A stretch of 64,000 nucleotides of DNA from contig NZ_QURB01000010.1 of NCBI RefSeq assembly GCF_003402975.1, positions 1 to 64,000 on the forward strand, written 5' to 3'. Positions 16,794 to 25,538 of this stretch are shown here, in pieces. The notes beneath the pieces are model-generated. The model saw only the letters and a program-made list of their open reading frames with translations, had not been told where the DNA came from and did not search any database. A program made the translations under genes and the position numbers. The stretch is from Brumimicrobium aurantiacum (lineage in GTDB: Bacteria > Bacteroidota > Bacteroidia > Flavobacteriales_D > Crocinitomicaceae). Every line of letters starts with the position of its first letter. Within the stretch, counting starts at the first letter, position 1.

Positions 16794-18578
16794 ATGTCAG
16801 AAAAAACAGCAATTAAAGGAGGTGAATTTATCATTCGCGATGTTAAACCAGAAGATATCTTCACACCAGAAGAATGGAATGAAGAACAGGAAATGATCGC
16901 TAAAATGTGTGATGATTTCATTGCCCAAGAAGTAGAACCAAATCTAGAGCGAATTGACGAAATGGAAGAGGGCTTAATGCCTTCAATCCTGGAGAAGGCA
17001 GGTGAACTTGGACTTTTAAGTTTGTCTGTTCCTGAAGAATTAGGTGGAATGGGGGTAGACTTCAAAACTACACTTTTGGCCACTGAACGTTTAGGTACAG
17101 GATATTCATTTTCTGTTGCCTATGGTGCGCATACAGGTATTGGTACATTGCCAATCTTATATTATGGTAACCAAGAGCAAAAGGAAAAATACATTCCTAA
17201 ATTAGCTTCAGGTGAATGGAAAGCTTCTTATTGTTTAACAGAACCATCTGCAGGATCAGATGCAAACTCTGGAAAAACAAAAGCTGAATTAACAGAAGAT
17301 GGAAAACATTATGTCATTAATGGTCAGAAAATGTGGATTACCAACGCTGGATTTGCGAAGGTATTAACTGTTTTTGCCAAAATTGGTGATGATAAAAACC
17401 TAACAGCATTTATCGTTGATGCAGAATCGGAAGGAATCAGTTTAAATCCAGAAGAAAAGAAAATGGGAATTAAAGGTTCTTCTACACGTCAAGTTTTCTT
17501 CAATGATGTAAAAGTTCCTGTTGAGAACATGTTGTCTGAAAGAGGTAACGGATTTAAAATCGCATTGAATATTCTAAACATCGGTCGTATTAAATTGGCT
17601 GGTGCTGTATTAGGGGGAGCTAAGTCTGGTATTGACTACTCTATTAAATATGCCAATGAACGTCAACAGTTTGGACGTCCAATTTCAAAATATGGAGCGA
17701 TTCGTCACAAGATTGCAGAACAAGTAATTAAGTGTTTTGTAACTGAGTCAGCTACTTATAGAGCTGGACAAAATATTGATGATGCTATTCAAGCATTTAT
17801 TGATGAAGGAATGGACAAAGAACAAGCAACATTAAAAGGAATTGAGCAATTCGCTCCGGAATGTGCAATTTTGAAAGTAGCAGGTTCTGAAGCCTTAGAT
17901 TATGTTGTAGATGAAGCTGTTCAAATTTATGGAGGTATGGGGTATTCTGCTGAATCTCCAGTAGAAAGAGCTTATCGTGATGCACGAATCAATAGAATCT
18001 TTGAAGGTACAAACGAGATCAATAGAATGTTAACTGTTGACTTAGTATTGAAAAGAGCGATGAAAGGTGAACTGGATTTGATGGGGCCTGCACAAGAAGT
18101 TGCTAATGAATTAATGAGTATTCCAGATTTCGGTGACGCTCCTGAAGGTGTTTTTGCAAATGAGTATAAAGCATTAAAAGGATTTAAGAAAACAATTTTG
18201 ATGGTTGCAGGATCAGCTGTTCAGAAATTAATGCAAACTTTAGCCAAAGAGCAAGAAGTATTAATGAATATCGCTGATTTATCAATTGATACGTACATGG
18301 CTGAATCTGTTTTATTACGTGTAGATAAAATGATCGCCAATAAAGGAGAAGAAGCGTGTAAAGATGAAATCGCAATAGTGAAAACGTATTTCTATGATAT
18401 TGCTGATAAAATCAATAAATCAGGAAAAGATGCAATCAACGCATTTGCTGGTGGAGACGAAGCAAAAATGATGTTGATGGGATTAAAACGATTTACAAAA
18501 ATTGATGGTTACAATTCTAAAGAAGCGCGTCAACAAATTGCACAACGTGTAATTGAAGCCGGAAAATATAACTTCTAA
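16794..18578 (+). CDS. Long-type acyl-CoA dehydrogenase (VLCAD/ACAD9-like)
   Basis: The 594-residue protein has the acyl-CoA dehydrogenase fold: YCLTEPSAGSDAN (about residues 143-155), MWITNAGFA (about 182-190), FLKI/RxQFGRPI region ANERQQFGRPISKYGAIRHKIA, and the C-terminal IYGGMGYSAESPVERAYRDARI with RIFEGTNEINR, where the Glu of FEGT is the catalytic base. It oxidises acyl-CoA to enoyl-CoA with FAD in beta-oxidation. The roughly 170-residue C-terminal extension beyond the usual 400-residue core matches the VLCAD/ACAD9 group. It is monocistronic and ends in a strong bidirectional terminator. Confidence 0.92.
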   Translation: MSEKTAIKGGEFIIRDVKPEDIFTPEEWNEEQEMIAKMCDDFIAQEVEPNLERIDEMEEGLMPSILEKAGELGLLSLSVPEELGGMGVDFKTTLLATERLGTGYSFSVAYGAHTGIGTLPILYYGNQEQKEKYIPKLASGEWKASYCLTEPSAGSDANSGKTKAELTEDGKHYVINGQKMWITNAGFAKVLTVFAKIGDDKNLTAFIVDAESEGISLNPEEKKMGIKGSSTRQVFFNDVKVPVENMLSERGNGFKIALNILNIGRIKLAGAVLGGAKSGIDYSIKYANERQQFGRPISKYGAIRHKIAEQVIKCFVTESATYRAGQNIDDAIQAFIDEGMDKEQATLKGIEQFAPECAILKVAGSEALDYVVDEAVQIYGGMGYSAESPVERAYRDARINRIFEGTNEINRMLTVDLVLKRAMKGELDLMGPAQEVANELMSIPDFGDAPEGVFANEYKALKGFKKTILMVAGSAVQKLMQTLAKEQEVLMNIADLSIDTYMAESVLLRVDKMIANKGEEACKDEIAIVKTYFYDIADKINKSGKDAINAFAGGDEAKMMLMGLKRFTKIDGYNSKEARQQIAQRVIEAGKYNF

Positions 18579-18599
18579 TTTTTAAAGGGATAGAAGATA

Positions 18600-18635
18600 A
18601 CAAAACAAGGGCGCAAAATTGCGCCCTTGTTTTGT
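18600..18635. terminator. Bidirectional intrinsic terminator
   Basis: A 16-base perfect GC-containing stem (ACAAAACAAGGGCGCA with its complement) spans 18600-18635. It has A-rich left and T-rich right arms, so it can end both the acyl-CoA dehydrogenase transcript and the convergent lipoprotein transcript. Confidence 0.9.
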
Positions 18636-18652
18636 ATTCAGTAATTTGAAAT

Positions 18653-19198
18653 TTATTTTACTAACTCAATTCCATCAGCGATGAAAGTCATTGTATATTT
18701 TGGTTCTGTAATTGCATCAATTTCTTCTTGAGGTGCATTTGCATCTTCTAAGAAATGTTTTTGCATATCAACAGATACTGTGTCTTGTATTGCTTTTCCT
18801 GAAAGATACGCCATTGTTCCTGGTTCAGTTTCAACAGGAATTGTAAAGTGATCTTTAAATCTTACCATAAACGTTTCTCCATCATCTTGCGCGATATTCA
18901 CCCAACATCCCATTTTAGAACATGTTTCGTTAATTTCACCTTTAAAAGTAGCTTCAAGTTCAGTTTTTCCTTCAAATTTCTCTAATAATTCTGCAGTTGT
19001 AATTGCTATAGAAGTATCAACTTTATTAGGTCCGAATGAAGTTTTTGTGGTGTCAACAACATCTTGAGCAACTGGTCCAACATCTACTTTTACAGTATCT
19101 TTAACTTCAGCTGCCACTTCTTCTGTTTCCGCTGGTGCACCACAACTAGTTAACATTCCAGCTGCAAGCAATCCGATCAATAAGTATTTTTTATTCAT
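18653..19198 (-). CDS. DUF4920 lipoprotein
   Basis: The 181-residue protein has a lipoprotein signal (MNKKYLLIGLLAAGMLTSC, lipid-modified Cys 19) and an acidic linker (residues 20-55). A DUF4920 domain follows with the conserved INETCSKMGCWVNIAQDDGETFMVRFKDH (about 103-131). The CxKxGCW motif suggests metal or redox binding. It should sit on the periplasmic face of a membrane; the role is unknown. It is monocistronic and convergent with the acyl-CoA dehydrogenase gene. Confidence 0.85.
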   Translation of the reverse strand: MNKKYLLIGLLAAGMLTSCGAPAETEEVAAEVKDTVKVDVGPVAQDVVDTTKTSFGPNKVDTSIAITTAELLEKFEGKTELEATFKGEINETCSKMGCWVNIAQDDGETFMVRFKDHFTIPVETEPGTMAYLSGKAIQDTVSVDMQKHFLEDANAPQEEIDAITEPKYTMTFIADGIELVK

Positions 19199-19354
19199 GT
19201 GTTTAAAATTTTTTACTAAAGTACAATTTTTTGTGATGTCTTAAAAATGTATAGATATTGCATAATGAATTACGAATCTCATACCCCACCATGTGCGTAC
19301 TGTTGATCTACACTTTTCTTATTGGGTCTCCCTATAATTTAAATATTATAAAAT

Positions 19355-19399
19355 ATATAGTACCTTGTATTGCATAGTACTATATTATTTGTATATTTG
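19355..19399 (+). promoter_or_regulatory. Dyad operator and promoter for the padR-pspC pair
   Basis: A perfect nine-base inverted repeat, ATATAGTAC (19355-19363) and GTACTATAT (19377-19385), has a 13-base spacer. It sits just before a perfect TAnnTTTG -7 element (TATATTTG, 19392-19399), 19 bases before the PadR ATG. Such a dyad over the -33 region is a good candidate for PadR self-repression. Confidence 0.55.
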
Positions 19400-19418
19400 T
19401 CGAAATAATTGTTTCAAA

Positions 19419-19751
19419 ATGAAAGTAGAGAATACAAAAGCACAAATGAGAAAAGGTATCTTAGAATACTGTGTAATGTCGATTCTTTCAAATAAGGAAT
19501 GTTATCCATCCGAAATTATTGAACATTTAAAAGATGCAGAACTAATTGTCGTTGAAGGAACATTGTACCCTTTGTTAACGCGATTAAAGAATGCGAAATT
19601 ACTTGATTATCGTTGGGAAGAATCGAATGCAGGACCTCCAAGAAAATATTATGAATTAACTCCGGAAGGGGTTGCATTTTTAACAGAATTAAAATCAACC
19701 TGGCGAGTATTAAACAAAGCAGTTAACCAACTTGAAAATAAAAACTTATGA
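19419..19751 (+). CDS. PadR-family transcriptional regulator
   Basis: I place the start at the ATG at 19419 (MKVENTKAQMRKGILEYCVM), not the upstream ATG at 19365, because 19365 lies inside the operator/promoter. The protein then has 110 residues, normal for small PadR regulators. The winged helix is clear: MRKGILEYCVMSILSNKECYPSEIIEHLKDAE, VVEGTLYPLLTRLKNAKLLDYRWEESNAGPPRKYYELTPEGVAFL. The GTLYPLLTRL recognition helix and the PPRKYYELT wing are family hallmarks. It overlaps the PspC gene by four bases, so it likely controls that gene and itself. Confidence 0.9.
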   Translation: MKVENTKAQMRKGILEYCVMSILSNKECYPSEIIEHLKDAELIVVEGTLYPLLTRLKNAKLLDYRWEESNAGPPRKYYELTPEGVAFLTELKSTWRVLNKAVNQLENKNL

Positions 19752-21301
19752 AAAGGACAACAACAATAAATTTGGCAGGAATGGTGTATCACATCGAAGA
19801 GGATGCCTTCCAGATTTTACAAAAATACCTACTCGATATTAAACGTGTTTTTTCATACCAAGAAGGCGTTGATGAAATGGTATATGATATTGAGGTAAGA
19901 ATTGCTGAACTATTTCAAGAAAGACTCAACAAAAACAAGGAGGTTATTACATCATCTGATGTTAATGAAGTCGTTCAAATCATGGGATCACCAAATCAAT
20001 ATGATGAAAATTATGAAGGTGACACGGATGAACAATTCTATGAAGAGCATTATGAAAGTCCAAAACGATTATACCGCGATACAGATGAAGGAATGTTAGG
20101 TGGTGTTTCTGCTGGATTGGCGCATTTTTTCGGGATTGATCCTGTATTAATTCGTGTGTTTTGGATTATTTTAGTGCTTGTTGGTGGTTCTGGAGTTTTA
20201 ATTTACATCATTGCTTGGATAGCCATTCCTGAGGCAAAAACGACTGCACAGAAACTCCAAATGCGTGGACAATCGCCGAACCTTGACAATATAAAGGACT
20301 TCGCCGATTCGGTAACTAGAGAAGCAAAAACAGGATTTAAACGAGCTTCTCGTTCAGTAAAAAGAACCTTTAAAAAAAAAGATAGTACCTTAGTTAATAT
20401 CACCAAAGGTATTGGTCGAGTACTTGGTTTTGGAATGTTTATCATCGGACTACTCGGCTTAATCTCTGTTGTCTTATTTTTTGTGGCTGATGTTGCTTTC
20501 TTCTTTGTCAACGACGGATTTTTTAGCGCCGACATTAGTGATTTAGCAGATTCATTCTTTCTTCATTCTACCCTCGCTTTTTGGTTAATTTTCACTATAT
20601 CTGTTATTCCTTTGCTTTTAATGATTTTAGCTGGAGGAATCTTATTGTTCAACTTAAAAAGTAAATCAAGGGCATTAATAATTTCTTTATTGGTGATATG
20701 GATAGCTTCTATAATTGGACTTTCAATTATAGGTACAAAAACAGGAGTTGAGTTTAAGAAATCCTATAAAATCAACGATGAAAAGGTGTTTGTGTTGAAG
20801 AACGACTGGATTAATAAAAATCAAATTCAGGTGAATTTAATCGAAGATGGTTTACCTATTCCCAGCGCCAATAACTACAATTTTGACAACTATATCACTA
20901 TTACAGACGAGCAAGTGAAGTTAGGATATGCAAAAATCGAAATTACCTCAACAAAAGATTCACTTTTCAGTTATTCGGTAGAAAGACAAAGTAACGGACC
21001 GAGCCTCAAAAAAGCCAAATTAAATGCTGAAGAGATCATTTACTCACTTCAACAAGTCGGAAATTCACTAAACCTTCCTTCTCAATACGAGTTTCCTAGA
21101 GAAACAAAATTTAGAGGGCAACGAGTAAAACTTAAAATTTTCGTTCCTGTGGGTAAAGAAATCATTTTGAACGGAAACCTCGAAGATTATCCAATTCGAG
21201 TGAGAACCATAAATCGTTTTTCGGATGACTATTTAGAACGTTCATCAGTTTGGAAATCCAGCATTGATGGGATGGAATTTGTGCGATTTTTGGAGCGGTG
21301 A
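19748..21301 (+). CDS. PspC-domain membrane protein
   Basis: The 517-residue protein has an N-terminal cytoplasmic segment (residues 1-100) that includes VYDIEVRIAELFQERL. The PspC domain follows (RLYRDTDEGMLGGVSAGLAHFF and GIDPVLIRVFWIILVLVGG, about 107-148, continuing to IAWIAIPEA). Further membrane helices lie at about 220-245, 275-300 and 308-328. A C-terminal part (about 335-517) is extracytoplasmic and beta-rich. PspC proteins take part in membrane-stress responses. This PadR-PspC pairing is common in Bacteroidota and suggests envelope-stress control. Confidence 0.88.
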   Translation: MKRTTTINLAGMVYHIEEDAFQILQKYLLDIKRVFSYQEGVDEMVYDIEVRIAELFQERLNKNKEVITSSDVNEVVQIMGSPNQYDENYEGDTDEQFYEEHYESPKRLYRDTDEGMLGGVSAGLAHFFGIDPVLIRVFWIILVLVGGSGVLIYIIAWIAIPEAKTTAQKLQMRGQSPNLDNIKDFADSVTREAKTGFKRASRSVKRTFKKKDSTLVNITKGIGRVLGFGMFIIGLLGLISVVLFFVADVAFFFVNDGFFSADISDLADSFFLHSTLAFWLIFTISVIPLLLMILAGGILLFNLKSKSRALIISLLVIWIASIIGLSIIGTKTGVEFKKSYKINDEKVFVLKNDWINKNQIQVNLIEDGLPIPSANNYNFDNYITITDEQVKLGYAKIEITSTKDSLFSYSVERQSNGPSLKKAKLNAEEIIYSLQQVGNSLNLPSQYEFPRETKFRGQRVKLKIFVPVGKEIILNGNLEDYPIRVRTINRFSDDYLERSSVWKSSIDGMEFVRFLER

Positions 21302-21315
21302 AGATAGATTTACTT

Positions 21316-21388
21316 CTTAATCGCAAGCGATTAAGCCTAAGCACATCCGCAAGGGAAATTTCATAAATGAAATTTAGGGAAAAGCAAA
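21316..21388 (+). repeat. REP-like composite module 1 (hairpins A and C)
   Basis: Hairpin A is a perfect nine-base stem CTTAATCGC/GCGATTAAG (21316-21335). Hairpin C is AAATTTCAT/ATGAAATTT (21356-21375), followed by the conserved tail AGGGAAAAGCAA. Only a remnant (ATCCG) of palindrome B lies between them. The same units recur at 23.6, 24.7 and 25.4 kb around the RAYT gene. Confidence 0.8.
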
Positions 21389-21471
21389 TACTCCAAAGTG
21401 ATCTATACTTCCAGTAACCAACCATAAGTTTTATTTCTGCGTAATTATTACAAAGAAATAAAACCAACATT

Positions 21472-23602
21472 ATGAAAAATTGCATTCTAATATTATTTGT
21501 ATTTACTTTTATTACGATAAATGGACAAACCGGAAACTGGGCTAGTTTCACCAACAATAGTGAGGTTTATGATTTAGCAAGTAATAATGATAAACTATGG
21601 ATAGCAACAAATGGAGGAGCTGCCACAATCGATCAATCGTCAGGTGATGTGATGCATTACCTAAGTGCTAATACAGAAGTTACTGGGGTAAGGTTAACTG
21701 GTTTAAGTGCTACTACCAATGGAAGTCTTTGGTTTAATGTTTATGAAAAAGGAGTTTCCAAATTTGACGGCAATCATTGGACAAATTACACCAAATCAAA
21801 CTCACCAATTCCTGATTCAAATATTAGCTACATTAAAGGTGATGCAAATGGTGATGTCTGGATGCTTTCATGATTTAATAAAGTTTGATGGTGTAAATTG
21901 GACTGTTTATAATTCTTCAAACACTAATTTACCTCAAGTTTTAGGGAGATTCTCTATTGATAGTAACGGAGTACTCTGGATGACTTCTAGCAACTTAGGT
22001 TTAATTCGTTTTGATGAAAACAATACTGAATATTTTGTAACGAGTAATTCCTCCATTATAAGTAATGAGGTAATTGACGTTATAATAGATATCAACGATA
22101 TCATTTGGCTGTCAACAGACCATGGTATATCTAAATTTGATGGACAAACTTGGGAAAACTATACGACCTACAATTCTGCATTACCCAATAGCAATGTCAT
22201 AAGTTTAGCAATCTCTAATGGTGAAGTTTGGGGTTTATGGAGTGAAGGTGAGAACCTAGGAAGTGGTTTATTTATGTTTGATGGAACAGACTTTACAGAA
22301 TTTAACGATACAAATTCTAGTTTGCCCAGCAACTTACATGGCAACTTACAAATTACCTCTAATGGAGATAAATGGTTATTATCGGGTGATTTGCTAAAAC
22401 CAGAAATCATTCAGTTTAATGATGTTGAAACTATTTATCACGATATTAAAAACTCACCTCTACAATCAAACCGTATTGAAGATATTGATGTTGATAACAG
22501 TGGGAAATTATGGATCCCTGGATTGAATATTAGTTCAATCCAAAGTCAACTTCTTACATATAAAAATCATAATTGGGAAAGTTATAACATAAATTCTAGT
22601 AATGGATGGGTAGCCATTCAAAATGACTCCAATATTTGGGTAGGAATATCTGATGGTGTAGTAAAACTCGAAAATGGTAACACCACAATTTACAACTCTA
22701 CAAATTCTGGACTACCTTCAGATTTTGTAAGTGATGGAACTGTAGATTCATTAGGAAATATGTGGTTTACAACATGGGAAGGTGTGGTAAAATACGATGG
22801 CAGTAACTGGACAGTATATGATTCAACCAACTCAACAATTCCTCATTTTTACTCTTTAGACATTGCTGTAGATGCTTCAAATAATATTTGGATAGGTACA
22901 AATAACGATGGTATCTTTAAATATGACGGTACAGATTGGACTGTATATAATGATAGTAATACAGGATTTGTAACAAGCTATATTGATGCTATAGAAACCG
23001 ATATTCAAGGAAACTTATGGGCAGGAACAAGATTTAATGGATTATTAAAATTTGATGGCTCTAGCTGGACAAATTACAATTCAAGCAATTCAAGTTTGCC
23101 ATCTGATTATATTTCCGCATTAGGTATGGACAAGCAGAACCGTCTTTGGGTTGGGACATGGGCTGGAGTTGCCTACCCGAGCGGTTCTTCATGGGAAGTT
23201 TTCACAACTGAAAACTCACAAATACCTCATAACTTTGTACTGGATTTTGAATTTGATGACCTAGGTAATGTTTGGATGTCCACTTCTCAGGCTGGTTTAG
23301 GTGTATACAACCCAAACGGTGTTGACCTAAGCACATACAAAGAAAGTTTTCCAAAAAACAAATTTGATTTTAACATTTATCCAGTACCATTCAATAATGA
23401 ATTTAATGTTGATATTGAAAAACCACTCGTGGGTGCTAAATTGATTTTATACGATATAAGTGGAAGAAAATTGAATGCATTCAATTTAAATGAAACTCAA
23501 AATAAAATTCAACCAAACTTCTTAAATGATGGTGTATATTTTTACAGTATTATTAAAAACAGTTCGGTCGTTGGAAAAGGGAAACTAGTAAAAGGGAAAT
23601 AG
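21472..23602 (+). pseudogene. Frameshifted secreted beta-propeller protein with T9SS sorting domain
   Basis: Residues 1-133 read MKNCILILFVFTFITINGQ (signal peptide) and propeller repeats up to WMLS, then stop at 21871-21873. The next frame (+1) continues at once with HDLIKFDGVNWTVYN and runs to 23602. Both parts share one architecture: about ten two-component-regulator-type propeller blades of about 45 residues (for example NIWIGTNNDGIFKYDGTDW). The C-terminus is a T9SS sorting domain (FNIYPVPFNNEFNV, then GVYFYSIIKNSSVVGKGKLV). A one-base insertion or two-base deletion near 21866-21873 explains the break. No programmed-frameshift signal is evident. A sequencing error is possible, but the next gene downstream also carries a disabling stop. 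The second frame's apparent ATG at 21707 is an artefact. Confidence 0.72.
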
Positions 23603-23621
23603 AATTGAAAAGGTTTCTCCT

Positions 23622-23678
23622 CTTAATCGCTTGTAGCTTAATCTTAATACAGAACGGATGAATTGCGATTCATCCGTT
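23622..23678 (+). repeat. REP-like composite module 2 (hairpins A and B)
   Basis: A degraded hairpin A (CTTAATCGC, then TTGTAGCTTAAT) is followed by palindrome B at 23653-23678, with 11-base arms AACGGATGAAT/ATTCATCCGTT and a TGCG loop. It lies between the frameshifted propeller gene and the stop-interrupted gene, where it could also serve as a terminator. Confidence 0.75.
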
Positions 23679-23686
23679 TTCTTAAT

Positions 23687-24631
23687 TCACTCCTTCCACT
23701 TTTTTATCACCGACCAATAATATTCGTCAAAAGGCTCCTTCATCATTCTACCTGGTGTGATATAAAAATAAAAAGATGGACGTCGATAATATGTGCTTAA
23801 TCCGATCTCTTCACGTTTTTCTTTGATTTTGTTAAGTGGAGTGCTAACTTTTGTTTTAGAATATGGACTTACAAAGTAAATAGAACAGTCCTCTTCGGTA
23901 TAATAAGCTCTATCTTTTGCTCTGGCAAAAGTCCACGGATCTAAAACCCCACCTTTAACTAATTCTAAAAGTTGATTTTCAATTGAAGCAAAATTCTCGT
24001 AGTTCATGTGTTTTAGAATTCTAGACAAATAAAAATCACCCATTCTTAGCGTTTTTATTTGAGGTAAAAAATCGACCAGCTGAATAAAATTTAGGGAATC
24101 CACTTCTAACATCTTTTCAAACCGATTAACATAAACAGAGTCCGTTTCATTTCCCCACCAAATCGAATCCATTCCTCTATCTTTCATTCTAACTAATCGA
24201 TCTAAATCACTTAATTTTTCGAGCTGATTTGAAAGCTCTAATTCAGCTAAGTATTCAGCTGAAGTTGTATCTACATATGAATCTAGTTTGTTGAGTTGTT
24301 TTTCAGTCAGCTCAATGTCAAACCTTTCAATTTCATTTGAAATAGGAACGTGTGTACCCCCAATCTCTTCTAAATGATTTTTAAGCAATTTATAAATCTT
24401 TTTCTGTTCATTCTGTTGGGAAAGAATCATACTATAAACCATTAAGTCTTTGTATTTTATCTTTTCAACTAGCTAAAACGCTTCTTCAAAAGTCCATTTA
24501 GCTTCCAAGTACTTCCCTTGATCATATAAATATTCGGCTTTATTGGTGAGGTTCAAATAAGGGATATTGTTGTCTGCAGAACAAGGATTTATTTTAAATA
24601 AAAAGATTAAAAGTAGGAGTATGTATTTCAT
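23687..24631 (-). pseudogene. Secreted helical-repeat-like protein interrupted by an in-frame TAG
   Basis: An uninterrupted frame of 251 codons runs from the ATG at 24442 to 23687. The same frame extends upstream past one TAG (24475-24473) to an ATG at 24631. The extension encodes a signal peptide (MKYILLLLIFLFKINPCSA) and AEYLYDQGKYLEAKWTFEEAF, which looks like the start of a TPR motif, directly before the stop. The downstream part contains RLVRMKDRGMDSIWWGNE and FYFYITPGRMMKEPFDEYYWSVIKKW near the end. I do not recognise the family. The full gene would be about 314 codons. The stop makes it a probable pseudogene unless the codon is read through. It lies in the decayed island next to the RAYT. 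Confidence 0.7.
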
Positions 24632-24696
24632 AAGTTTCTAAATTGATTTCTTTAGCAATAAATATACAAATTCTATTATAATTCTTCTTTTCCACT

Positions 24697-24799
24697 CTTA
24701 ATCGCTTGCGATTAAGCTATTGCCCAGTACGGACGAATTGCAATTCGTCCGTACTAAACGCAAGAAAAATTTCATTTATGAAATTTAGGGAAAAAGCAA
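24697..24799 (+). repeat. REP-like composite module 3 (hairpins A, B and C), complete
   Basis: Hairpin A (CTTAATCGC/GCGATTAAG, 24697-24716), palindrome B (24726-24755, two perfect 15-base arms around GAATTGCAATTC) and hairpin C (24767-24786) with the tail AGGGAAAAAGCAA occur in order. This is the most complete copy and lies 15 bases beyond the 3' end of the RAYT gene. Confidence 0.88.
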
Positions 24800-24813
24800 T
24801 TTCCCAAAAATCA

Positions 24814-25350
24814 TCAGTATTTCCAGTCTCTCACATTATTCAAAATATAATTCTTCACATTCATTAATTCTCTTTCATCACGAATAATTCGATCATGGAA
24901 TCTTCCATGCCAAACTTGATTTTTCTTTTCTAATTTCAATTCATTGCTACTTCTAGTTACAGAACTCTTATAGCTTCGAATAATAGCAGGCAAGGTTTGT
25001 TTCGGTGATACAAACTTTCCTGGTATATTGTTTTTATTCAAAGAATAGCAAATCTCCACAATAGCATGAAAATGATTGGGCATGACCACGTATTCATGGA
25101 GCTTTATATTTTTCCTGATTTCACCTGTTTTTTTCCACTCTTTATCTAAAGTCACTCCAAGCTTACTTGGGTACATTACTTTATCTTTGATTTCACCAAA
25201 GATATGCTTATGATCTATCGCATTTATTGTAATAAAATACCATCCAATTGATGCGTAATCATAGCCTTTTAACCGAATACTTTTCCTTGTTAGATTGTTT
25301 TGTTTTTTCATATCACTTGATTTAGGTCTAATTAAAATAATGAAAAACAT
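24814..25350 (-). mobile_element. REP-associated tyrosine transposase (RAYT, IS200-like Y1 domain)
   Basis: The coding frame is 178 residues, but the family's usual start RKSIRLKGYDY suggests the ATG at 25311 (MKKQNNLTRK) as the true start, giving 165 residues. The Y1 transposase signature is complete: YFITINAIDHKHIFGEI, the HUH motif MPNHFHAIVE, the catalytic tyrosine in IIRSYKSSVTR, and the C-terminal RFHDRIIRDERELMNVKNYILNN. RAYTs act on single-stranded REP-type palindromes. Composite palindromic modules flank the gene on both sides (24697-24799 and 25402-25460), with two more nearby. No terminal repeats of an autonomous insertion sequence were seen, so it looks like a domesticated or non-autonomous RAYT. 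Confidence 0.9.
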
Positions 25351-25401
25351 GAATTTTAAAAAGGGATTAGTGAAATTATTATGAAAAGCGGCTTTCTCCC
25401 T

Positions 25402-25460
25402 CTTAATCGCTTGCGGTTAAGCCTGAGCATGGTACGTACGAATTGCAATTCGTACGTACC
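25402..25460 (+). repeat. REP-like composite module 4 (hairpins A and B)
   Basis: Hairpin A is CTTAATCGC/GCGGTTAAG (one G-T wobble, 25402-25421). Palindrome B at 25431-25460 has two perfect 15-base arms (GGTACGTACGAATTG and its complement). The palindrome core matches module 3 while the outer bases differ in a compensating way. Hairpin C is absent. It lies between the RAYT and valS. Confidence 0.85.
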
Positions 25461-25510
25461 ATTCATAATTAATATTCCACCCAACCCTCCTCGATTTCCT
25501 ACGCTTTAAT

Positions 25511-25518
25511 TATCTTTG
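25511..25518 (+). promoter_or_regulatory. -7 element of the valS promoter
   Basis: TATCTTTG is a perfect TAnnTTTG box 20 bases before the valS ATG. No clear TTTG -33 element is present, so confidence is modest. Confidence 0.45.
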
Positions 25519-25538
25519 TATCAAACAAGAAAATAAGC

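Noticed and set aside
21472-21873. Programmed +1 frameshift in the propeller gene
   Set aside because: There is no slippery heptamer, pseudoknot or internal Shine-Dalgarno signal near 21866-21873; a mutation or sequencing error is simpler.
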